From positions 1-6,360 of the forward strand of contig DATJNS010000254.1 of the NCBI GenBank assembly GCA_035507915.1: a DNA stretch of 6,360 nucleotides, given 5' to 3'. Below are positions 1-5,250 of this stretch, piece by piece. The stretch comes from JACQAI01 sp035507915. Its GTDB lineage: Bacteria > Pseudomonadota > Alphaproteobacteria > Elsterales > Elsteraceae. The translations under genes were made by a program, and so were the position numbers. Under the pieces are notes generated by a model. That model saw only the letters and a program-made list of their open reading frames with translations, was not told the DNA's origin and ran no database searches. Every line of letters starts with the position of its first letter. The stretch's first letter is position 1.

Positions 1-578
1 CCCGAGCGCGTGCGCATCCAGAACGCCTGATCGTCGCACGGCCAATCCATCAGGTACTTGTAGCCCGCCTCCTTGAGCACGTCGGGCGTCGTCGGCGTCT
101 CCGAGATCCACGGCCCCATCCAGCCATAGGGCCGCGTGCCACCGATGCGCTCGATGGTCTCGGTCGCCTCGCGGATCAGCTTGGCCTCGTCGGCCTCCTT
201 GAAGTCGACCTGGCGCTCCGAGTTGGTGCGGCCGTGGCCGACCACCTCGTCGCCGCGCTCGCGGATGCGCGCGACGATCTGCGGATAACGCTCGTACACG
301 GTCGAGTTGGTGAGATGGCTCGCCGGCAGCTTGAGGTCGTCGAACAGGTCGAAGATGCGCCAGATGCCGACGCGCAGGCCGTAGTCGCGCCAGGCATAGT
401 TGCGCTGGTCGGGCGCCGGCGCCAGCGCCGTCAGCGTGTGGCCGAGGCCCTCGCCGAACGCGAAGTGCTCGATGTTGAGCCCGAGATAGACCGCGAGCCG
501 CTTGCCGTCCGGCCAGCTGTAGTCCGGCCGCTCGATGATCGGCGAGTAGTCGTAGCGATTGTGGTACGCAAGATCCAT
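1..578 (-). CDS. Polysaccharide deacetylase (NodB/PuuE-like) family protein, 3' end outside window
   Basis: The reading frame stays open from an ATG at 578-576 to the left edge (192 full codons), so the C-terminus is missing. The start is supported by a strong GGAGGAGG five bases upstream. The protein begins MDLAYHNRYDYSPI and has the carbohydrate esterase 4/PuuE-like layout: a first strand GLNIEH (residues 33-38) where classic members have the Asp-Asp motif, VVGHGRTNS (112-120) at the His-x3-His metal motif, GTRPYGWMGPW (147-157) at the Arg-Pro motif, and YLMDWPCDDQAFW (175-187). Family members hydrolyse N-acetyl groups of glycans or, in the PuuE branch, the cyclic amide of allantoin; no signal peptide is visible, so a cytosolic small-molecule amidohydrolase is more likely than a cell-wall enzyme. 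Asn119 replaces the usual second metal His. It is divergent from the hydrolase/oxidoreductase operon and may share its regulation. The family is fairly sure; the substrate is unknown. Confidence 0.88.
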   Translation of the reverse strand, partial: MDLAYHNRYDYSPIIERPDYSWPDGKRLAVYLGLNIEHFAFGEGLGHTLTALAPAPDQRNYAWRDYGLRVGIWRIFDLFDDLKLPASHLTNSTVYERYPQIVARIRERGDEVVGHGRTNSERQVDFKEADEAKLIREATETIERIGGTRPYGWMGPWISETPTTPDVLKEAGYKYLMDWPCDDQAFWMRTRS

Positions 579-583
579 GGGGC

Positions 584-591
584 CCTCCTCC
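584..591 (-). promoter_or_regulatory. Strong Shine-Dalgarno of the deacetylase gene
   Basis: On the minus strand this reads GGAGGAGG, five bases before the ATG at 578-576. It is the strongest ribosome binding site in the window and fixes the deacetylase start. It suggests that this gene is translated more independently than the coupled genes on the other side. Confidence 0.75.
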
Positions 592-633
592 GGGCGGTTG
601 CTTGACGCAACACGCCGGCCGATACTGGACCAC
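592..633. promoter_or_regulatory. Divergent promoter/operator region (candidate)
   Basis: This is the only space between the divergent deacetylase and SCP2-like genes, so the promoters of both probably lie here or overlap the gene ends. On the plus strand TTGCTT (598-603) and GATACT (621-626) are 17 bases apart, a weak sigma70-like pair; transcription from it would begin near the GTG at 634, giving a leaderless or nearly leaderless message. TTGCTTGACGCAA (598-610) is a small imperfect palindrome with TTGC/GCAA arms and overlaps the would-be -35 box, as an operator might. All of this is inference from short matches; no regulator gene is in the window. Confidence 0.3.
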
Positions 634-1035
634 GTGAGCGCGAGCGACGCAAACCTCCCCCCTCTCGAGCACCTGCCCGCGCTGGTGAACGACGATCCGG
701 CGCTGGTGCGGCGCGGCCGTTTCCTGTCGGTCACGTTCCTGGTCGCGGTCGGCGAGATCGGCTGGCTGGTGCGCGTGCGCGAAGGCCGCATCGACGCGGT
801 GACGCGCGCGCCCGCGATGATGGCGGATTTCAGGTTCGCGCTGCGCGCGCCGGCCGACGCCTGGGCGCGCTTCTGGCAACCGGTGCCCGAGCCGGGCTGG
901 CAGGACCTGTTCGCGCTGCAACGCCGCAAGCTGTTGACGATGGAGGGCGACCTGCAGCCCTTGATGGCCAACCTGCTCTACATCAAGGACGTGCTGGCGA
1001 GCCCGCGACGCCTGCACGGCGGCGCGGCGCGATGA
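634..1035 (+). CDS. Small SCP2-like (sterol carrier protein 2-like) protein, hypothetical
   Basis: The frame encodes 133 residues from a GTG at 634. In-frame starts further upstream (from 559) would overlap the deacetylase start on the other strand and add a low-complexity leader, so 634 is preferred; only a weak TGGA precedes it. The order of elements resembles SCP2-type lipid-binding domains: a strand pair FLVAVGEIGWLVRVREGRI (35-53), a polar segment leading to MMADFRFALRAPADAWARFW (62-81), then KLLTMEGDLQPLMANLLYIKDVL (99-121), which matches the typical 'k..ieGD...l..' helix. Family members bind acyl chains, sterols or acyl-CoA in a hydrophobic tunnel and have no catalytic residues of their own. 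There is no signal peptide. Its stop overlaps the next gene's ATG (ATGA), so it probably supplies a binding or delivery function to the downstream enzymes. The fold call is by pattern only; it may be simply a conserved hypothetical protein. Confidence 0.65.
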   Translation: MSASDANLPPLEHLPALVNDDPALVRRGRFLSVTFLVAVGEIGWLVRVREGRIDAVTRAPAMMADFRFALRAPADAWARFWQPVPEPGWQDLFALQRRKLLTMEGDLQPLMANLLYIKDVLASPRRLHGGAAR

Positions 1036-1880
1036 GCGCGTTCGAGCCGATCGTCGGGCGCTACGCCGCGGTCGACTGCGAGGGCCGGCGCTACCGCATC
1101 TATGTCGAGGAGGCCGGCCAGGGCATCCCGCTGCTCTGCCTGCACACCGCGGGCTCGGATACGCGACAGTTCCGCGGCGTGCTCAACGACCCGGCGGTGA
1201 CGCGCGACTGGCGCGTGATCGCGTTCGACCTGCCGTGGCACGGCAAGTCGTCGCCGCCCGAAGGCTGGCAGGACGAGGAATACCAGCTCACCACCGCGTT
1301 CTACACCGCGATCATCCGCGCGGTCGCGCGCACGCTCGGGCTCGACCGACCGGTCGTGATGGGCTGCTCGATCGGCGGCCGCATCGTGCTCAACCTCGCG
1401 GTCGAGCACGCGCGCGAGTTCCGCGCCATCATCGGCCTGCAGAGCTCGGCCTATGTCGAGCCCTACTACGACACGTCCTGGCTGCATCGCCCCGACGTGC
1501 ATGGCGGCGAGGTCTCGGCCGCCTACGTGTCGGGCCTGATGGCGCCGATGAGCCCGGCGGGCGAGCGCTGGGAGACCTTGTGGCACTACATGCAGAGCGG
1601 CCCTGGCGTGTTCAAGGGCGACCTGCATTTCTACAAGTACGAGGGCGACATCCGCGAGCGCATCGGCCGCATCGACACCACGGTGGCGCCGCTCTATCTG
1701 TTGACCGGCGAATACGACTACTCGGCCTCGCCCGCGCACACGCAGGAGGCCGCCGACCGCATCGAGGGCGCCAAGGTCGTGATCATGCAGGAGCTCGGCC
1801 ACTTCCCGATGAGCGAGAACCCGGAAAAATTCCTGAGCTACCTCCGCCCCGTGCTCGACGAGATCAAGGGGCGGCCATGA
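1032..1880 (+). CDS. Alpha/beta hydrolase, cytosolic
   Basis: The protein has 282 residues, normal for single-domain alpha/beta hydrolases of the esterase/C-C hydrolase/epoxide-hydrolase group. Visible elements are the oxyanion-hole strand PLLCLHTAGSD (33-43), DLPWHGKSS (66-74), the nucleophile elbow GCSIGG with Ser113, a cap segment at about 140-215 rich in Trp and Tyr, the acid strand YLLTGEYDYS with likely catalytic Asp229, and GHFPMSENP with His257. The Ser-Asp-His triad is therefore complete. There is no signal peptide, so it acts in the cytoplasm on an ester, thioester or C-C bond of a small molecule; the substrate cannot be told. The ATG overlaps the stop of the SCP2-like gene by 4 nt (1032-1035), and no good Shine-Dalgarno is seen, so translation is probably coupled. 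Its own stop overlaps the next ATG in the same way. Confidence 0.9.
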   Translation: MSAFEPIVGRYAAVDCEGRRYRIYVEEAGQGIPLLCLHTAGSDTRQFRGVLNDPAVTRDWRVIAFDLPWHGKSSPPEGWQDEEYQLTTAFYTAIIRAVARTLGLDRPVVMGCSIGGRIVLNLAVEHAREFRAIIGLQSSAYVEPYYDTSWLHRPDVHGGEVSAAYVSGLMAPMSPAGERWETLWHYMQSGPGVFKGDLHFYKYEGDIRERIGRIDTTVAPLYLLTGEYDYSASPAHTQEAADRIEGAKVVIMQELGHFPMSENPEKFLSYLRPVLDEIKGRP

Positions 1881-3343
1881 AGTTCGGCGAGTATCCCAAG
1901 GTCGGCTCGTTCGACGGCGTTACGGCATTCAAGCGTTATCTCGCCGACAACGCGATCGACATCCCGTGCGACGACATCGTCGCGAGCGGCCCGGACGCGC
2001 CGCTCGCCCGGCCGATCGCGGTGCTCGGCCGCACCATCCCGAACCGCTTCTGCGTCCAGCCCATGGAGGGCTGGGACGGGCTCGAGGACGGCAACCCGAG
2101 CGACAACACGATCCGGCGCTGGCGGCGCTTCGGCGAAAGCGGCGCCAAGTTCTTCTGGGGCGGCGAGGCGGTCGCGGTGCGACCCGACGGCAAGGCCAAC
2201 CCCAACCAGCTGACCTACACACGAGACACGGTCAAGGGCATCGCGCGCCTGCGCGACGAGGCGATCGCGGCGCACCGCGCCGCCTTCGGCAGCGCCGACG
2301 ACCTGGTGATCGGCCTGCAGCTCACGCACTCCGGACGCTTCTGCCGGCCGACCGACAAGAAGCGCCTGGAGCCGCTGATCCTCTATCGCCATCCGCTGCT
2401 CGACCGGAAGTTCGGCGTGCCGACGAGCCATCCGGTGATGACCGACGCCGAGATCGAGCGCCTGATCGAGGACTACGTGACGGCCGCCAGGTGGGCCAAA
2501 CAGGGCGGCTACGACTTCGTCGACGTCAAGCACTGCCACGGCTATCTCGGCCACGAGTTCCTGAGCGCGGTCACGCGCGACGGCAAGTACGGCGGCGCGT
2601 TCGAGAACCGCACGCGGTTCCTCAAGGAGATCGTCGCCGGCATCCGCGCCGCGGTGCCGGGCCTGCCGATCGCGGTGCGCGTCAGCGCGTTCGACCTCGT
2701 GCCCTTCAAGCCCGACCCGGCGCGCTCGGCGCCCGGCAAGCTCGGGCCCGGCATCCCGGAGACCGTCGAGCTGCCCTACCGCCACGCCTTTGGCGCCGAC
2801 GCCGCGCGGCCGACCGAGATCGACCTCGCCGAGCCGAAGCGGTTCCTCGCGCTGCTGCGCGAGCTCGGCATCACGCTGGTCAACGTCACGTCGTCGAGCC
2901 CGTACTACAACCCGCACACCATGCGGCCCGCGCTCTATCCGCCGTCGGACGGCTATCACCCGCCGGAGGAGCCGCTGATCGGCGTGGCGCGCCACCTGCA
3001 CGCGGTGCGCGCGCTCAAAGAAGCCTGTCCCGATCTCACGATCGTGGGCAGCGCCTATACCTATCTGCAGGAGTTCCTGCCCAACGTCGCGCAGGCGGTG
3101 CTGCGCCAGGGATGGACCGATTTCGTCGGCCTCGGCCGCATGATGCTCGCCTACCCCGAGCTGCCGCGCGACGTGCTGTCGGGCAAGGGCGTGCAGACCA
3201 AGCGGCTGTGCCGCACCTTCAGCGACTGCACGACGGCGCCGCGCAACGGCCTGGTGTCGGGCTGCTATCCGCTCGACGCGTTCTACAAGAAGTCGCCCGA
3301 GTTCAAGACCCTCGCCGCCGCCAAGAAGGCCCAGGTGGCGTGA
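1877..3343 (+). CDS. NADH:flavin oxidoreductase, Old Yellow Enzyme family
   Basis: This encodes 488 residues: an FMN-binding TIM barrel plus a short tail. AAGGGG (1866-1871) lies five bases before the ATG, which overlaps the previous stop (ATGA). Hallmarks: NRFCVQPMEGWDG (56-68) at the first barrel strand, QLTHSGR (148-154), DFVDVKHCHGYLGHEFLS (213-230), the GGAFENRTRF signature (239-248), VRVSAFD (267-273), and the FMN-phosphate strand FVGLGRMMLAYP (416-427). Family enzymes use NAD(P)H to reduce activated C=C bonds of enones, enoyl-CoA or nitro compounds. Oddities: the classic His/Asn pair of OYE is replaced by Lys218/His221; residues about 275-320 form an extra barrel-loop insertion; Cys445, Cys451 and Cys463 resemble part of the Fe-S ligand set of 2,4-dienoyl-CoA reductases, yet the protein ends without their C-terminal FAD/NAD domains. 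The reductant and substrate are unknown. Confidence 0.92.
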   Translation: MKFGEYPKVGSFDGVTAFKRYLADNAIDIPCDDIVASGPDAPLARPIAVLGRTIPNRFCVQPMEGWDGLEDGNPSDNTIRRWRRFGESGAKFFWGGEAVAVRPDGKANPNQLTYTRDTVKGIARLRDEAIAAHRAAFGSADDLVIGLQLTHSGRFCRPTDKKRLEPLILYRHPLLDRKFGVPTSHPVMTDAEIERLIEDYVTAARWAKQGGYDFVDVKHCHGYLGHEFLSAVTRDGKYGGAFENRTRFLKEIVAGIRAAVPGLPIAVRVSAFDLVPFKPDPARSAPGKLGPGIPETVELPYRHAFGADAARPTEIDLAEPKRFLALLRELGITLVNVTSSSPYYNPHTMRPALYPPSDGYHPPEEPLIGVARHLHAVRALKEACPDLTIVGSAYTYLQEFLPNVAQAVLRQGWTDFVGLGRMMLAYPELPRDVLSGKGVQTKRLCRTFSDCTTAPRNGLVSGCYPLDAFYKKSPEFKTLAAAKKAQVA

Positions 3344-4317
3344 GGATCGGGCTCGCGGCCTTTCTGGTCGCGCTCGTGATCGCGGCGCCGAGCGCGGCGA
3401 AGGACGACGAGAGCGACATCTTCAACCTGCTGTTCAACCCGCCGAAGCACGCGGCCAAACCGGCGGCGCCGACCAAGCAGCCACCCAAGCCGATGCAGAC
3501 GGCGACGATCGCCGGCGTGCCCGTCGCCATCTGGATGCCGGCCGACGCGACGCCGCGGCCGTTCCCCCTGATCGTGTTCTCGCACGGCTTCCGCGGCTGC
3601 AACACCCAGTCGAGCTTCCTGATGCGCGCGCTCGCCGACCACGGTTACCTGGTCGTGGCGCCCAACCACCACGACGCGTGGTGTACCCGTTTCGGCCGAT
3701 CTCTCGGCCCGCGGGAGAATTTCGGGCGACCGGACGCCTGGAACGAGCACAGCTTCGAGGATCGCCGCACCGACATCGCGGCGGTGCTCGACGCGCTCGA
3801 GAAGGAGGTGCCGTGGACGTCGCTGGTCGACCCCAAGAAGATCGGGCTGATCGGCCACTCGCTCGGCGGCTACACGGTGCTCGGGCTCGCCGGCGCCTGG
3901 CCGTCCTGGAAACGCGCCGACGTCAAGGCGGTGCTGGCGCTGTCGCCGTGGTGCGAGCCGTTCCTGCGCCACGGCGCGCTCGACCGCATCGAGGTGCCGG
4001 TGATGTACCAGGGCGGCAGCATCGATCTCTTCATCACGCCGTCGGTCAGCCGGCCCGGCGGCGCCTACGACAAGACGCCGGCGCCAGCCTTCTTCGTCGA
4101 GCTCGCCCACGCCGGTCATCTGGCTTGGACCGATCTCAACCCGACCTTCCAGGACACCATCGTGCATTACGCGCTGGCGTTTTTCGACGCCGAGCTCAAG
4201 GCGGGGCCGCTCGCCGCGCTGAGCCAGCGCTACGGCCAGGTCGACGAGGTCGAGGCGAAGCAAGCCCCGAGCGCCACCGCACAGCCTCAGCCCACCGGGT
4301 CGAGCGAATTGAGGTAG
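3340..4317 (+). CDS. Exported alpha/beta hydrolase (dienelactone hydrolase/PAF-acetylhydrolase-like)
   Basis: The start is a GTG at 3340 whose GTGA overlaps the upstream stop, with AAGAAGG at 3323-3329; the product has 325 residues. The N-terminus (MRIGLAAFLVALVIAAPSAA) is a classic Sec signal peptide with probable cleavage after SAA at residue 20, followed by a Lys/Pro-rich linker (35-52). The hydrolase domain shows PLIVFSHGFRGC (76-87) for the oxyanion hole, YLVVAPNHHDAWC (103-115), the nucleophile elbow GHSLGGY with Ser174, GGSIDLFITP with likely acid Asp229, and ELAHAGHLAW with catalytic His260. Cys87, Cys115 and Cys205 could form a disulfide in the periplasm. This architecture resembles bacterial lipases, chlorophyllase-like and PAF-acetylhydrolase-like enzymes that cleave carboxylic esters. 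As the last gene of the coupled block it may open an ester outside the cytoplasm before uptake. The C-terminal 25 residues are Ala/Gln/Pro/Ser-rich and probably disordered. Substrate unknown. Confidence 0.88.
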   Translation: MRIGLAAFLVALVIAAPSAAKDDESDIFNLLFNPPKHAAKPAAPTKQPPKPMQTATIAGVPVAIWMPADATPRPFPLIVFSHGFRGCNTQSSFLMRALADHGYLVVAPNHHDAWCTRFGRSLGPRENFGRPDAWNEHSFEDRRTDIAAVLDALEKEVPWTSLVDPKKIGLIGHSLGGYTVLGLAGAWPSWKRADVKAVLALSPWCEPFLRHGALDRIEVPVMYQGGSIDLFITPSVSRPGGAYDKTPAPAFFVELAHAGHLAWTDLNPTFQDTIVHYALAFFDAELKAGPLAALSQRYGQVDEVEAKQAPSATAQPQPTGSSELR

Positions 4318-4393
4318 GTGCGCGCCGTTTTGCTTGGCTTTTGAGTTGAATCTTGGCAACCTCATCTCGTTGTAGTTGTCTAAGAGGCTGCTT
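4318..4393 (+). promoter_or_regulatory. AT-richer gap holding the likely promoter of the lipoprotein pair
   Basis: This 76-base gap is visibly richer in A and T than the flanking genes and separates the coupled operon from the two lipoprotein genes. TTGAAT (4346-4351) and TGTAGT (4371-4376) could be -35 and -10 boxes, but the spacer is 19 bases and neither match is good; TTGGCA (4353-4358) is a better -35 box without a convincing partner. AAGAGG (4382-4387) is a good ribosome binding site six bases before the ATG at 4394. I see no clear terminator hairpin with a T-run for the upstream operon. Confidence 0.3.
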
Positions 4394-4816
4394 ATGCACT
4401 GGATTTCTCGGACGCGCGGCTGGTTGCTGGCATGGCTGATCGGCCCTTTGCTCGTTGCCTGCGCGACGATGGACACCGTGAAGAATGCCCCGGCGACCGC
4501 CGGCGCCGTGAGCTCCTTCAACGCGCCCTACGACAAAGTGACCGCTGCGACATTCGAAAGCCTGCGCGGCCTGCGCGTGGAGATCTCCAGCAGCAACGAA
4601 CAACCCGAAGGATTGGTGATCCTGGTGTCGAAATCGATGACTGCGTTCAGCTACGGCGAAATTGGCCGCATCACCGTCGAGCGCAGCCAGGGGGCAACGA
4701 CCAACGTTCGCGTCGTATGGGAGAAGCGCGACCAGGTCCAGATCACGGGGACGTCTCAGCAGGAATTCTCCAAGGACCTGTTTGCGGGCATCCAAACCGC
4801 GCTGACGAGGCTCTGA
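4394..4816 (+). CDS. Small outer-membrane-type lipoprotein, function unknown
   Basis: The product is 140 residues when started at the ATG at 4394, which has AAGAGG six bases upstream; an in-frame TTG at 4376 would add six residues but has no better site. The N-terminus is a lipoprotein signal: a basic start (MHWISRTRGW), a hydrophobic stretch to residue 20, then the lipobox LVAC with the acylated Cys23. Ala at +2 predicts outer-membrane sorting by Lol. The mature part, about 118 residues, has FNAPYDKVTAATFESL (49-64 approximately), an amphipathic helix, followed by alternating strands (EGLVILVSKS, GRITVERSQ, TNVRVVWEKRDQ) and a C-terminal helix; this alpha-beta layout is like that of small DUF3568-type lipoproteins, a tentative comparison from memory. 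It lies two bases before the next lipoprotein gene, so the two are probably one operon and may act together in the envelope. Confidence 0.82.
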   Translation: MHWISRTRGWLLAWLIGPLLVACATMDTVKNAPATAGAVSSFNAPYDKVTAATFESLRGLRVEISSSNEQPEGLVILVSKSMTAFSYGEIGRITVERSQGATTNVRVVWEKRDQVQITGTSQQEFSKDLFAGIQTALTRL

Positions 4817-4818
4817 CG

Positions 4819-5211
4819 ATGAAACGCGCGCTGCTCGCTTCGATGGTCGTCGGCCTTGCGGGGTGCGGCCTGCACAAGGACGTCGATCCGACGCAGAACA
4901 TGGTGACCGTCGGCGTCGGCGTCGTCGAGAGTGCCGGGCGGATCCGGCTCGACAACAATCAGGGAAGCGGCGGCCGATACGCCGACGCCGTGCTGCTCGG
5001 CGGCGTGACCGGACTCGTCGTCACGAGCATCGCCGAGTCCGAATCCGCCAATACCAACGCATGGCAATACGCGATCCGCCTGAAGTCCGGCGAGAACGCC
5101 CAGGTCAAGACGTTCTCGGTCGTCCAGGTCGGTGACTGCGTTCTGGTCCGGCGCGAAGGCTCCGACGGCCCCGCCTCGCTGGTGCGGCAGACTCCCGACG
5201 CGTGCCGCTGA
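4819..5211 (+). CDS. Small lipoprotein, SlyB-like (tentative)
   Basis: This encodes 130 residues from an ATG at 4819, two bases after the previous stop, with ACGAGG ending eight bases upstream. The signal is very clear: MKRALLASMVVGLAGC, a perfect LAGC lipobox with lipidated Cys16, and Gly at +2. The mature protein has a Gly/Ala-rich hydrophobic segment, YADAVLLGGVTGLVVTSIAE (64-83 approximately), followed by a beta-rich tail WQYAIRLKSGENAQV...VVQVGDCVLVRR. A glycine-rich hydrophobic stretch followed by a 'Y.v.l..G....v.....v..G..V.v' tail is the layout of the SlyB/Pcp lipoproteins, which stabilise the outer membrane; here the glycine-zipper part is short, so the family assignment is tentative. 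Two further Cys residues (about 115 and 129) could form a disulfide. It is probably co-transcribed with the preceding lipoprotein gene. Confidence 0.82.
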   Translation: MKRALLASMVVGLAGCGLHKDVDPTQNMVTVGVGVVESAGRIRLDNNQGSGGRYADAVLLGGVTGLVVTSIAESESANTNAWQYAIRLKSGENAQVKTFSVVQVGDCVLVRREGSDGPASLVRQTPDACR

Positions 5212-5232
5212 CGCACGCCACGCCCAACCATC

Positions 5233-5250
5233 GCGGCGCGCGCCGGCCGC
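5233..5250. terminator. GC-rich hairpin between convergent genes (candidate terminator)
   Basis: The 39 bases between the two converging stop codons contain GCGGC (5233-5237) and GCCGC (5246-5250), which pair around an 8-base loop, and overlap the perfect palindrome GGCGCGCGCC (5235-5244). There is no T-run on either strand. The position fits a bidirectional terminator, but in DNA this GC-rich such hairpins are frequent by chance. Confidence 0.2.

Noticed and set aside
978..1802. Long minus-strand open frame (274 codons) opposite the alpha/beta hydrolase
   Set aside because: Composed of Arg/Ala/His/Val-rich low-information sequence typical of antisense frames in high-GC DNA; the plus strand has an intact catalytic triad.
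1235..1876. Extension of the OYE gene upstream to give a 702-residue protein
   Set aside because: The extra residues are an out-of-frame reading of the alpha/beta hydrolase gene; the ATG at 1877 has a good ribosome binding site and begins the conserved sequence.
1838..3001. Minus-strand open frame of 387 codons opposite the flavin oxidoreductase
   Set aside because: No recognisable motif, biased composition, and full overlap with a well-supported OYE-family gene.
1966..3339. Extension of the exported hydrolase upstream into a 783-residue fusion
   Set aside because: The added part is Arg/Pro-rich shadow of the OYE gene; the GTG at 3340 starts directly at a signal peptide.
4315..4344. GGTGCGCGCC followed by TTTT as a terminator of the four-gene operon
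   Set aside because: The palindrome leaves no adequate loop, includes a wobble pair, and the T-run is only four bases, so it does not make a convincing terminator.
3283..4521. 412-codon minus-strand frame across the exported hydrolase and intergenic gap
   Set aside because: Arg/Val/Glu-rich antisense shadow without motifs; it crosses a likely promoter region and opposes a confident gene.
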